DNA of 64,000 bases from Janthinobacterium sp. 61 (GCF_002846335.1 NZ_PJMQ01000001.1:930001-994000), one strand, 5' to 3'. Positions 1-7,377 are shown, numbered from the stretch's first letter. Notes: a model not told the origin generated them from the sequence alone. Made by a program: numbers and translations.

Positions 1-2
1 TG

Positions 3-182
3 GCGCTGCATTCGTTCAACGAACTGGGTTTTGCACTCTCTTACAGCGGAGGCATCGCCATGCGTATGCACAAAACCGACTCCATAGAGAATATGCTTGA
101 GCGTGCCGACGTCGCCCTCTACAAAGCCAAGTCGCAGGGGCGTGGCTGTACGCTTGCCAGCTCGGAAGTTCTCTGCGCATAA
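3..182 (+). CDS. Diguanylate cyclase (GGDEF) C-terminal fragment, 5' end outside window
   Basis: The frame is open from the left edge and ends with TAA at 180-182 (59 residues visible). It reads as the end of a GGDEF domain: a segment ending GGIAM followed by the conserved ADVALYKAKSQGRG block that closes the c-di-GMP cyclase fold. The catalytic GGDEF loop itself lies upstream of the window. Only about ten residues follow the GRG. The TAA falls in sequence that aligns with IS30-end DNA (179-265 resembles 5932-6018), so the native C-terminus may have been replaced by an insertion. What is seen is the motif and the stop; c-di-GMP synthesis is family knowledge; truncation is inference. Confidence 0.75.
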   Translation, partial: ALHSFNELGFALSYSGGIAMRMHKTDSIENMLERADVALYKAKSQGRGCTLASSEVLCA

Positions 183-186
183 ATCG

Positions 187-265
187 GTGGTTTCTGTTTC
201 ATCTTCAACACTCCTGTAACCTAGCCGTTTAGGTTAGAGTGTTGCGACCACCGATTGAATCCGCA
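187..265 (-). mobile_element. Solo right-end remnant of an IS30-family element
   Basis: This stretch matches 5940-6018 of the complete IS30-family element with only a few differences. It includes the first few transposase codons, the AGGAG ribosome-binding site and the terminal repeat ending in GATTGAATCCGCA. The rest of the element is absent. As at the complete copy, the flanking DNA continues GCCA-R-AAGC (R = A or G), so both IS ends abut the same palindromic motif. Weaker similarity extends left to about 179 and covers the stop codon of the GGDEF gene. Inference: an old insertion that has lost almost all of its transposase. Confidence 0.8.
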
Positions 266-287
266 GCCAGAAGCAGCCGTTGAAGCG
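266..287. repeat. Copy of short palindromic intergenic motif
   Basis: The core CCGCAGCCAGAAGC here is shared with 3200-3216 and, with one change, 6014-6027. Related half-copies (AGCGGCCAGTCAAC or CCAGAAGCGGTC) occur at 738-751 and about 1361-1372. These motifs sit between the small orphan genes of this accessory stretch. Nothing suggests they are translated. Confidence 0.5.
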
Positions 288-308
288 AAACTTGAATAAC
301 TAAAATCA

Positions 309-617
309 ATGATAAAAATTATGGAATATAAAATACGACTTCAGTTGGGACAGAAAATTTCCCGCATTTCTCTATTTTTTTTCTCGTTAATGTTCTTTGG
401 CTGTGCCTTTGCTCCTGAAGTTTTACCGGCTCATGTAAGGTTTTTTTCCTTGGCGCTATCGGCACTATTTGCTTGCGTAGGGAGCAATAAATCTGCTTTG
501 GTTTCACCGGCGAAGAGCTTGCAATGGAAGTTCATGCCGCCGACACCACGAGCTTTGTTTCTCGCTTTTTTTCAGTTGCTAGTATTGTCGGCTGTGATGA
601 TGTTCTTGGATGTTTAA
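309..617 (+). CDS. Small hydrophobic protein, unrecognised
   Basis: A 102-aa frame with two or three hydrophobic stretches: a Phe-rich segment near residues 20-36, a second at about 44-58, and a C-terminal one at about 84-100, ending FLDV. It looks like a small inner-membrane protein. Two starts are possible, ATG at 309 or ATG at 321; neither has a convincing ribosome-binding site. Base composition is clearly AT-richer than in the core genes further right. I do not recognise the family. Its neighbours are an IS30 remnant and an isochorismatase-like gene, so it probably belongs to the accessory region. It could be spurious. Confidence 0.4.
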   Translation: MIKIMEYKIRLQLGQKISRISLFFFSLMFFGCAFAPEVLPAHVRFFSLALSALFACVGSNKSALVSPAKSLQWKFMPPTPRALFLAFFQLLVLSAVMMFLDV

Positions 618-737
618 ATTGCCACGAGTTCACTAGACACTGCTGAACTGCTCATAAGCACTGGCTGGACGACAGTTGCAAAGGGTCAGTAAAGCATCCA
701 ATGGGGCGGTACCTGCCAACGACGGCAAGCGGCCAAT

Positions 738-751
738 AGCGGCCAGTCAAC
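738..751. repeat. Half-copy of the palindromic intergenic motif
   Basis: AGCGGCCAGTCAAC is identical to the sequence at 6024-6037, next to the right end of the complete IS30 element. It lies just before the isochorismatase-like gene. Confidence 0.4.
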
Positions 752-777
752 TCGCTCCGAAAAATACTACAATTTAT

Positions 778-1332
778 ATGACGACCCTTTTAATCATTGA
801 CATGCAAGTTGGAATGACTTGGCCTAAAGCTGAAGTTCGGAATAATCACCAAGCAGAGGACACGATTGCTAGGCTTCTGAGGGATTGGCGGCTTCGAAAA
901 GCGCCAGTGGTTCACGTTCGCCACATCTCTAGAACGCCCGGTTCGCCGTTTTGGCCTGGCCAACCTGGTGTAGAGTTTCAACCGAAGTTGTCGCCATTGG
1001 CGCATGAGCATGTGGTCGAGAAGAATGTGCCGGATGCCTTCATCAATACCGGTCTTGACCGCTGGCTTCATGCGCGCGGAGAATCAAGTATCGTCATCGT
1101 CGGAGTAAGCACCAATAATTCCGTGGAGAGTACAGCGCGGACCGCAGGCAATCTAGGCTTCAAAACCTTCGTTGTATCAGACGGTACGTATGCATATGCG
1201 AAAACCGATTTCAACGGGGTAGCGCGTTCTGCCGATGAGGTTCACGCGATGGCGCTTGCTAATCTAGATGGTGAGTATGCGACAATTATTCGCTCGGGCG
1301 ATGCACTGAATGTGGCGCATTCTCTGGTATAA
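778..1332 (+). CDS. Isochorismatase-family cysteine-hydrolase-like protein with Ser at the nucleophile position
   Basis: A 184-aa protein of the isochorismatase/nicotinamidase fold. Start chosen at ATG 778 because the family begins with a short lead into the first beta strand (here LLIIDMQVGM, carrying the catalytic Asp). The conserved Lys is in VVEKNVPDAF. At the nucleophile elbow, where most members read T-x-x-C-V-x-x-T-A-R, this protein reads STNNSVESTAR, so the Cys is replaced by Ser. Members without Cys are known (for example EntB-type isochorismatases have Gly there), so it may hydrolyse a vinyl ether, or use Ser, or be non-hydrolytic. Substrate cannot be read from sequence. It stands alone between palindromic motifs. 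Confidence 0.85.
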   Translation: MTTLLIIDMQVGMTWPKAEVRNNHQAEDTIARLLRDWRLRKAPVVHVRHISRTPGSPFWPGQPGVEFQPKLSPLAHEHVVEKNVPDAFINTGLDRWLHARGESSIVIVGVSTNNSVESTARTAGNLGFKTFVVSDGTYAYAKTDFNGVARSADEVHAMALANLDGEYATIIRSGDALNVAHSLV

Positions 1333-1360
1333 AAAACTGAGGTGCGGTCGTCAATCGGCC

Positions 1361-1372
1361 AGAAGCGGTCGT
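1361..1372. repeat. Half-copy of the palindromic intergenic motif
   Basis: CCAGAAGCGGTC lies shortly after the stop codon of the isochorismatase-like gene. The same word is present at 3207-3218. Confidence 0.4.
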
Positions 1373-1422
1373 ATAGCAACATTCATTTTTTGACCTGGCT
1401 ACTCAATCATCTAGAGGTAGAA

Positions 1423-1692
1423 ATGGCATCTTTACTACATGAGGTTTGGGAGGAGGAAGATGGAATAACGGTTTGTATTGCTAACGGGAGTCGGCCGGAA
1501 TTTATGACGGCTGATGCTCGATTTATTGCAACGTTTGAAGCATCTTCCTGGACAGAAGCAATGACAAAGTATTATGAAATGTACGATTTGGGAGTTTACA
1601 AGCCCTTCGATTCATCCTCAGAGCCTTACTCCGAAGAGTCGAAAGCTCGCCAAATCGATCAGTTAAAAACGCGTCAAATACGACTGACTTAA
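1423..1692 (+). CDS. Hypothetical acidic protein, 89 aa
   Basis: Start chosen at ATG 1423, preceded by GAGGTAG at 1414-1420; an upstream in-frame GTG has no such site. The protein is small and soluble-looking, opening MASLLHEVWEEEDG, with aromatic residues in the middle (KYYEMYDLG) and a polar C-terminal tail. No signal peptide or membrane segment is visible. I do not recognise a domain. It is a stand-alone gene in the AT-richer accessory stretch between an isochorismatase-like gene and a repeat. An immunity or antitoxin role would be pure guesswork. Confidence 0.55.
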   Translation: MASLLHEVWEEEDGITVCIANGSRPEFMTADARFIATFEASSWTEAMTKYYEMYDLGVYKPFDSSSEPYSEESKARQIDQLKTRQIRLT

Positions 1693-1697
1693 GTTAA

Positions 1698-1955
1698 TCT
1701 TGGACATGTCGGTTACGTCTGCTTCGGGGCGAAAGCGGAACTTCGCATGCGAAAAATCTGGCAGCAAGTCGTACCACATTTGAATGTGGCAATCCGCTTA
1801 CTTTGGAGCTACGGCATTGGCATTCGGCGGAGTATCCGACGAATGTCACTTTATCGGGGATGAGTGGTAGTTACCTGGTGGTGAATGGAGTCAACGTCAA
1901 ATTTTTTAGTTTCCAACATCACCGTCAGTTAGAACCTATCACTGTTAACGCTTGA
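1698..1955 (+). other. Gene-free interval with an open frame of coding appearance, possibly a gene remnant
   Basis: Between 1693 and 2062 there is no convincing gene. One frame is open for 85 codons (1698-1955, stop TGA at 1953-1955) and its last 60 codons look protein-like (LELRHWHSAEYPTN, then LVVNGVNVKFF), but there is no suitable start. Its first part coincides with the repeat at 1716-1796. It may be the tail of a decayed gene. The remaining 100 bases to 2062 show nothing I can name. Confidence 0.3.
1716..1796 (+). repeat. About 80-bp dispersed repeat, copy 1
   Basis: Nearly the same sequence occurs at 13476-13554, in the same orientation. Both copies start with an imperfect GCTTC-GGGG-GAAAGCGGA type hairpin. 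They continue through AACTTCGCATG and AAAAATCTGGCAGCAAG, and end with the perfect inverted repeat CCACATTTGAATGTGG. In this copy TTCGCATGCGAA is a 12-bp perfect palindrome. The pair brackets about 11.7 kb including the efflux module. It is probably a dispersed extragenic element rather than a transposon end. Confidence 0.7.
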
Positions 1956-2062
1956 TTAGTGACATGCTATGCTAGGGGCAGCCGACTGCATTTGACCAAA
2001 GCGAACTTAGCTCAGTTCGATTTTATGATGTTTTAGCGAAAGAATATAGATGGCTCGAGACA

Positions 2063-2425
2063 ATGAACGAGCGACCTCAGGATTTCATGCTGCGCCTTCG
2101 AGATGCGCTAACTGCCTCCTGGGACAAACGAACAGCTTATCTGGAAGTGGAACAAAGAGGCAACCCGCCAATAGCAGCCGGACGTTTTCCAGTATTTGAG
2201 ATGTTGCATATGAAATTCGATTGGCATGGTGGAGAAATATCACGCACAACGGCAATCGATGTTGACTACCGCAACAGGCAAAACGTTCGGCGGTTTCTTG
2301 CCCATGAGTGTGGACCACATTTCAAATTCGACCGTGAACTCATGGCGTGGATGCGCAATGGCAATGCGAAAAACACGGGCGAGGTTGCGGACGAGTGGAC
2401 GCGTAGCCGTTTAGGACGCGACTGA
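2063..2425 (+). CDS. DUF6434-type domain protein with a truncated, unrelated N-terminus (probable chimera)
   Basis: A 120-aa frame. Residues 50-115 (from MKFDWHGGEIS, through QNVRRFLAHECG and FKFDRELMAWM, to VADEWTRSR) resemble the uncharacterised DUF6434 domain as I remember it. Residues 10-40 (ALTASWDKRTAY, then QRGNPPIAAG) look instead like the start of a YunG-like protein that would normally continue GQC and has lost its remainder. The join is near residue 41 (about position 2183). An internal ATG at 2210 could start a bare DUF6434 protein. Seen: the open frame and motifs. Inferred: a deletion fusion. Function unknown. Confidence 0.55.
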   Translation: MNERPQDFMLRLRDALTASWDKRTAYLEVEQRGNPPIAAGRFPVFEMLHMKFDWHGGEISRTTAIDVDYRNRQNVRRFLAHECGPHFKFDRELMAWMRNGNAKNTGEVADEWTRSRLGRD

Positions 2426-2497
2426 GTTCGGCTAATCGCGGACTGTCGCGTATTTCTCAAAACGGTGGCTTCAGTATTTATTCATTAGGGGAAAGCA

Positions 2498-3034
2498 ATG
2501 AGTCGATTATTTCCAGAAGATCGCATGGCGTTTGCCTGGTTGCGCAACAACTAGTTCTACCCATTGGCAAGTGCCGTAGTCCTTGGCGACGTAAGCGCGC
2601 TTTATGTCCAGGACTGGAGCGATCCTCGCCTGCTCGAAGCCGCAGTGGTATTCGACTTGGTGGTTGTTCTGCCGCTACTCTACCTTTGGTGCTACCGCTC
2701 CCGAGGAGCAGCGGCGATCGTGCGCGCGGTATGTCTCGCTTCGCTCGGGATCTGGGCAACTGGCCACATTGTTCCCCTTGAGCATCAGCACGTGCTCGGT
2801 TCACTCAGCTGGCTGCGCACGACGGCGATGGTGGTGCTTGTACTGATCGAGATCAGAATCTTGTTTAACTTTTATAAGGCAATTTTCGCGTCTGACAAAA
2901 CGCCTGAAGAAATCGCTGAAAAGCTGGCCAGCGACGTCAAGTTACCGACTTGGCTGACGCGCTTGTTCGCGCTGGAGGCGCGCGCGCTGCGCAGCCTGGC
3001 CGGTTTTGTAAAAGGCTTCTTGGGTCGTCGTTAG
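2498..3034 (+). pseudogene. Multi-pass membrane protein gene interrupted by an in-frame TAG at codon 19
   Basis: ATG 2498 has a good site (AGGGGAAAG just upstream) and begins MSRLFPEDRMAFAWLRNN. An in-frame TAG then occurs at 2552-2554, and the same frame runs on without interruption to TAG at 3032-3034 (160 further codons). The downstream part has three hydrophobic segments (about residues 48-66, 72-92 and 104-124 of the full frame) and an amphipathic, basic C-terminal tail ending GFLGRR. Only non-ATG codons (TTG 2564) offer a restart. I read it as a small inner-membrane protein gene inactivated by one nonsense change. Sequencing error or readthrough would restore about 178 residues. Family not recognised. 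Confidence 0.6.
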
Positions 3035-3197
3035 TATGGGGTTCAAGGTACAACGGAACGGAGAACCGGGTTAGTCTTTTAAAAGACGCTAAGGATGTAG
3101 TTGCAACGGCACGCAATTCAAACCGACCATGCTCGCATTTGACGCCGATCCCGGTTCGAATTAACTGCAACTGACGGCCAGGCCGTATTCACGCCAA

Positions 3198-3220
3198 CGT
3201 CCGCAGCCAGAAGCGGTCCT
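3198..3220. repeat. Uninterrupted copy of the palindromic intergenic motif
   Basis: GTCCGCAGCCAGAAGCGGTC is the half-site found beside both IS30 ends, here without an IS. It sits in the 240-base gap between the broken membrane gene and the serine hydrolase. The rest of that gap shows no gene. Confidence 0.5.
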
Positions 3221-3274
3221 TCTAGCGTGATGTTGCTAAATGGGGCCGCCGATCCTCAATAAACTGGAGTCTTG

Positions 3275-4741
3275 ATGTTTCGACATGCGTTTACACTGAT
3301 TTTGATGGGATGGGCTTTTATTGCGCATGCGCAGGGCCAAAGCGCCGAGTTGAAGGCTCGCATTGAGAAAATTGAGAATGGATTGCTGGAGCCAGTTGCT
3401 GTACGTGGGGCGCCCACACGTAAGATGCGGCTGATTGATCGAATGCAAGCCTTGCATGTACCGGGGGTGAGTATCGCCGTGATCAACGCCGGCATGGTGG
3501 AATGGGTTGGTTCCTACGGTGTTGCGGACGTGAAGACGGGACGTCCCATCACATCAAACACGTTCTTTCAAGTAGCCTCAATTAGTAAACCGGTGACCGC
3601 CTTTGTGACAATGAGGCTAGTGGCCGGTGGAAAGATTGATCTTGATGAAGACGTGAATCGAAGGCTTCGTCAGTGGCATTTGCCTGTCGCGCAGCAGGCC
3701 ACTACGGCTCGGGCACTGCTAAGCCATACGGCTGGTATGCCAGAGTTTGGACTGCTGGGCTACCGCAACGATGAACCAAAGCCTACACTTTTGCAGGTAT
3801 TAGAAGGCTTGGTCCCCGCGACCAATCCCCCAGTCGCAGTGAAGAACTCTTTGACCGACCGCTATGCGTACTCTGGCTTGGGCTATGTTGTGCTGCAACA
3901 GTACATAAATGACGCTACTGATCTGCCGTTTGACGTTTTGGCCAGTGAAACGGTATTTAAGCCGCTCAGGATGCACGACTCACTATATGCGCAGTCGCTT
4001 CCGCCAACCCTAGCTTCACGAGCAGCATTTGGCCACGAAGTGGACGGCACTATCGTTGCGGGAAACTGGCGCGAATATCCTGAGTTAGCCCCCGCTGGTT
4101 TATGGAGCACTGCGTACGACTTAGCTCTCTTTGCGGTTGCCATTCAGCGCGCTGCATCCGGACAGGATTCGCGCCTTATTACTCAGCAACACGCAAGGTC
4201 GATGCTGACGCCAGTGCGCGGTCATTATGGCCTCGGATTCGAACTCGATCATACCGGGGAGGAGGCCGTATTCCATCACAGCGGTTCGAATGCTGGTTAC
4301 AAATCGCTGTTGTTTGCATATGAGCGTACCGGGCAAGGCGTGGTAATTCTCGCAAATTCGGATAACGGATGGATTCTAATTGAAGAAATCGCGCGCAGCG
4401 TTGCTGCCGAATATGCGTGGGGTGACTACCATCCAATGGAACGCGTAAGCGTCAAACCTAATACTTCTCTATTTAGCCAATTTTCTGGCGACTTCGCAGT
4501 GTCCAACACAAAGGTGCGCATCAGCCACGACAATGGTCATCTATTTATTACTGGGCCGCCGGTCGGGCCTCTGTCAGTGGAATTGATCTCGGCAGGCGAC
4601 TACGATTACTTTATTCGTGAAAAGGACGTCACCTTGCATTTCGATAGCAATGGTAGTGACAAGATTCAGACACTTACTTTTGTCGATGGCCGGCCGCGTA
4701 AGGGCACGCGGATTACCCAGACAGCGCCCCACGCAGATTAG
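3275..4741 (+). CDS. Secreted serine hydrolase of the beta-lactamase/PBP (class C, EstB-like) family
   Basis: 488 aa. ATG 3275 follows CTGGAGT; a TTG at 3272 is a weaker alternative. Residues 1-19 form a Sec signal peptide ending AHAQ. The mature part has the three active-site elements of serine beta-lactamase-like enzymes: S-x-x-K as SISK (nucleophile Ser), Y-x-N replaced by YSG in YAYSGLGY, and the third motif as HSG in HHSGSNAGYK. A C-terminal lipocalin-like extension of about 110 residues follows. Such proteins are periplasmic esterases, D-aminopeptidases or DD-peptidases; the substrate cannot be read here and antibiotic hydrolysis should not be assumed. It is a single gene, followed by the IS30 insertion 46 bases after its stop. 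Confidence 0.9.
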   Translation: MFRHAFTLILMGWAFIAHAQGQSAELKARIEKIENGLLEPVAVRGAPTRKMRLIDRMQALHVPGVSIAVINAGMVEWVGSYGVADVKTGRPITSNTFFQVASISKPVTAFVTMRLVAGGKIDLDEDVNRRLRQWHLPVAQQATTARALLSHTAGMPEFGLLGYRNDEPKPTLLQVLEGLVPATNPPVAVKNSLTDRYAYSGLGYVVLQQYINDATDLPFDVLASETVFKPLRMHDSLYAQSLPPTLASRAAFGHEVDGTIVAGNWREYPELAPAGLWSTAYDLALFAVAIQRAASGQDSRLITQQHARSMLTPVRGHYGLGFELDHTGEEAVFHHSGSNAGYKSLLFAYERTGQGVVILANSDNGWILIEEIARSVAAEYAWGDYHPMERVSVKPNTSLFSQFSGDFAVSNTKVRISHDNGHLFITGPPVGPLSVELISAGDYDYFIREKDVTLHFDSNGSDKIQTLTFVDGRPRKGTRITQTAPHAD

Positions 4742-4787
4742 CTGCTCAGTACGACGTTGTGCAAGGTTGGTGACCGTCCGCTATGGG

Positions 4788-6018
4788 TGCGGATTCAATC
4801 GATCAACGCAACACACTGTTCAAATTGTTGAGCTGGTGTTTGGTAGTCTAGCGTCTTCCTGGGGCGCTCGTTGAGTCTTCTGGCTACCGCATCGAGTTGC
4901 TCTTGCGAATACGTGGAAATATCCAGCCCCTTGGGGAAATACTGGCGCAACAGGCCGTTGGTATTTTCATTTGAACCGCGCTGCCACGGATTCTGTGGAT
5001 CACAGAAGTAGACCTGGATGTCAGTGGCCAAAGTAAAACTCTTGTGGCCAGCCATCTCTTTGCCTCTGTCCCAGGTCAGTGATTTATACAGTTCGTGGGG
5101 CAGCCTGCGGGCATTGTCGATCAGCGCATTGACAACCGTCTCGGTGTCCTTGGCGGCAACTTTCACTAGCATGACGCAGCGCGTCTGGCGCTCGACCAAG
5201 GTCACGATCTGGCTGTTGTGGCTGCCGCATAGCAGGTCCCCCTCCCAATGCCCGGGCACCGCTCGATCCGCTGCCGTCGCTGGACGCTCGCTGATCGACA
5301 CGGCGTCGACAATTCTGCCGTGGTTGTCCGTCTTTTGGGTGTGATGACGTGAACGGCGCATGGCGCGCGTCCGGCGTAAGTGCTCCAGCAGCTCTTTCTT
5401 TAAGGCGCCTCGTGCCTGGATATAGAGGCTGCGGTAAATGGTTTCGTGCGACACGTGATACTGCTCGTGGCGCGTGAACAGCTGCTTGAGCCAGCCAGCA
5501 ATCTGTTCCGGCGACCACTGCAATTGGAGCTTGCTGGCAACCATGTTGGCCAGCATGTGGCTCTCCGTCAGCTTACAAGGTTTGGGGCGGCGGGTCTGAT
5601 CCCAAGCATGCTGATCGGCTTGAGTTGCGCGATATGCTTCGCGGCCACCGTTGCGCTTGAGTTCCCTGCTGATGGTCGACGGTGCTCGTCCAGGGCGACT
5701 GGCAAGTGCGCGGATGGATACGTCGGTAACGATGGCGCGCGATACCTCCTCGCGCTCGGCCAGCGTCAGCGCCATTCTGGAACGGCATCGCGGCGCTGGC
5801 CGTATGCCACCAGACTCAGCCAGAATTCGCTGTATCGACGAGTGATTCCGATCAAATAGTTGGGCTATCATTTGTAGGGAATCACCTTGCTTCCAGCGTT
5901 TCCACATCAAGGCCTTCTGAGTCTCGGTGTAATAAATACGTGGTTTCTGTTTCATCTCCAACACTCCTGTAACCTAGGTGTTTAGGTTAGAGTGTTGCGA
6001 CCACCGATTGAATCCGCA
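4788..6018 (-). mobile_element. Complete IS30-family insertion sequence, about 1.23 kb
   Basis: One transposase gene (minus strand) fills the element. The ends are inverted repeats: the left end reads TGCGGATTCAATCGATCAAC, and the right end, reverse complemented, reads TGCGGATTCAATCGGTGGTC; both then continue CGCAACAC. This GATTCAATYG-CGCAAC signature is typical of IS30-family ends. Outside the ends the two flanks (about 4772-4787 and 6019-6035) are themselves inverted repeats of each other, so the exact outer limit is uncertain by about six bases and no clean target duplication can be called. A second, solo right end lies at 187-265. Confidence 0.85.
4795..5955 (-). CDS. IS30-family transposase
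   Basis: 386 aa from ATG 5955, chosen because AGGAG lies 8 bases upstream; an upstream in-frame GTG (5964) is less likely. The N-terminus has a helix-turn-helix (opening MKQKPRIYYTETQ, then an IAQLFDRNHSSIQRIL recognition helix) followed by the second IS30-type HTH around ALASRPGRAPSTISREL. The DDE integrase core is visible: first Asp in GHWEGDLLCG, second in LTWDRGKEM, Glu in SNENTNGLLRQYFPKG. Length and motifs are complete, so the element is probably active. The stop codon TGA (4795-4797) lies inside the left inverted repeat, as is common in this family. Confidence 0.95.
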   Translation of the reverse strand: MKQKPRIYYTETQKALMWKRWKQGDSLQMIAQLFDRNHSSIQRILAESGGIRPAPRCRSRMALTLAEREEVSRAIVTDVSIRALASRPGRAPSTISRELKRNGGREAYRATQADQHAWDQTRRPKPCKLTESHMLANMVASKLQLQWSPEQIAGWLKQLFTRHEQYHVSHETIYRSLYIQARGALKKELLEHLRRTRAMRRSRHHTQKTDNHGRIVDAVSISERPATAADRAVPGHWEGDLLCGSHNSQIVTLVERQTRCVMLVKVAAKDTETVVNALIDNARRLPHELYKSLTWDRGKEMAGHKSFTLATDIQVYFCDPQNPWQRGSNENTNGLLRQYFPKGLDISTYSQEQLDAVARRLNERPRKTLDYQTPAQQFEQCVALID

Positions 6019-6037
6019 GCCAAAAGCGGCCAGTCAA
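6019..6037. repeat. Right half of the palindromic target repeat beside the IS30 element
   Basis: GCCAAAAGCGGCCAGTC, read in reverse complement (GACTGGCCGCTTTTGGC), mirrors the left flank GACCGTCCGCTATGGG at 4772-4787. The IS thus sits inside a palindromic element. Confidence 0.55.
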
Positions 6038-6088
6038 CATTCTTCCATGACGCTAAAAATGTAAGTGTATGGAATTATGTTGCGCCCA

Positions 6089-6104
6089 CCGTCAGGCCTG
6101 ACGG
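6089..6104. repeat. Perfect 16-bp palindrome downstream of the kinase gene
   Basis: CCGTCAGGCCTGACGG lies 56 bases beyond the stop of the minus-strand histidine kinase. It may act as a transcription stop for the kinase/activator pair or as a protein site; there is no clear T-run on either strand. Confidence 0.4.
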
Positions 6105-6159
6105 ATGCAGGACTCTGACTGGCAGCGCTATTCACTGACAATAATAGATTTGCCTTGAT

Positions 6160-7377
6160 CTAGAATGTGATGATGAAGTGAGCGCCATCGTTGACCGGGC
6201 GGGCGTAGCGCACAGTACCGCCGTTCAACTGAATTAGCTGCCGCACCATTGCAAGGCCAATACCGCTTCCCTGTTTTTTGGTCGAGAAAAATGGCGTAAA
6301 CATTTCTCCCGCTACCCCATCGGCAATGCCATGTCCATTGTCACGCACATCGATGCGCAACCGGCCACCTGTCGTGAGGCGCGCATCGACGGCCACTTGT
6401 GGCACCCGACTCGCGGTGGTTGCTTCTAACGCATTCTGGAGCAGGTTAACCAGAGCTTGTTCGATCTGGCCAGAGTCAGCCCGTAATGCCAGCGTGCTTG
6501 ATGCGACGACGAAAGTCGCGCTTCCTCCGCGGGCCTGCCAGCTCGGTGCCACCAAAGCCGATAAACGTGCAAACAAGTCTTTGATTAGAAATTGCTGCGG
6601 CAGAGGCGTAGGTAGGCTAGCCAACACGCGGTAATGGCTGACGAAATGAGCCAGACTTTCAGCGCGACGGCTTATTGCGTCTAGCGCGACGTCAAGGTCT
6701 GCGGCCACGTCGGGAGCAAGAGAACCTGCTGCCTCAGCGAGCAGCGTGCGCGACGTTTGCGAAAGGGACGCCACTGGTGTCAGTGAATTCATGATCTCAT
6801 GGGTCAATACGTGGACGAGCTTGCGCCAGGCTTGCATGGCTTCAGCGGATAGTTCGTCCTCCAGCGGCAGCAGTGCAACGAGGGACTGCGGCGCACCATC
6901 GACGGTCAAAGCATTGCGGACGGCTAGGGCACGTTCAGTGCCATGCTCACTGTCGAACTGAACCAGCGTTCGCGTGCCAACGGAAAGGCCGGCTAAAGCC
7001 GTATTTAGGGGAACCGTGTCAGTGACACGTCCAGGCGCCAGAAGGCGCCGCGCGCTTGCATTCAATGGTTCCATCCTGGTCGGAGTCATGTTGAACAGAG
7101 GGACCGGTGCATGTTCAAGGCGTGCTTCAAGCAATAGCAGTCGGGCAGTCTCAGGCGCTTGCAAAGTCGTGAGTGGAAACTGTCTCTCTGGCGTCATTGC
7201 CGTAACGTGTCCGATTGAATGCCACATCAGCGCTGCAGCGAGCACCACTGTCAGGACGAGCAAAACGGCGGCGCGTGCTCCCAGGCCATCAACGCTCTCA
7301 TTTAGCGTACCTCCTACCCACCCAGCCGCAGCAAGCAGTGTCCCGCCGAGGGCGACGCGAGCCTGTCTATAAGCCAT
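6160..7377 (-). CDS. NtrB-type sensor histidine kinase of an efflux-linked two-component system
   Basis: 405 aa. Two membrane segments (about residues 8-24 and 36-56) are followed by a PAS-like region (about 85-170). The H box is LTHEIMNSLTP with the phospho-accepting His at 193; N box NLLQNALEAT, G1 box DNGHGI, F box FTPFFSTKK and G2 box GSGIGLAM complete the kinase core. The short periplasmic loop suggests it senses within or near the membrane. Its start overlaps the 3' end of the activator gene by 11 bases, so the two are translationally coupled. It probably phosphorylates that activator to drive the divergent transporter genes. The signal is unknown. Confidence 0.93.
   Translation of the reverse strand: MAYRQARVALGGTLLAAAGWVGGTLNESVDGLGARAAVLLVLTVVLAAALMWHSIGHVTAMTPERQFPLTTLQAPETARLLLLEARLEHAPVPLFNMTPTRMEPLNASARRLLAPGRVTDTVPLNTALAGLSVGTRTLVQFDSEHGTERALAVRNALTVDGAPQSLVALLPLEDELSAEAMQAWRKLVHVLTHEIMNSLTPVASLSQTSRTLLAEAAGSLAPDVAADLDVALDAISRRAESLAHFVSHYRVLASLPTPLPQQFLIKDLFARLSALVAPSWQARGGSATFVVASSTLALRADSGQIEQALVNLLQNALEATTASRVPQVAVDARLTTGGRLRIDVRDNGHGIADGVAGEMFTPFFSTKKQGSGIGLAMVRQLIQLNGGTVRYARPVNDGAHFIITF

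Noticed and set aside
3275..4741. Calling the serine hydrolase an antibiotic-resistance beta-lactamase
   Set aside because: The S-x-x-K fold is shared by many esterases and peptidases; motifs YSG and HSG and the C-terminal extension do not point to a class C resistance enzyme.
183..4787. Chromosomal integron cassette array
   Set aside because: Genes are separated by repeats, but no attC-type core sites (RYYYAAC/GTTRRRY pairs) and no integron integrase were found.
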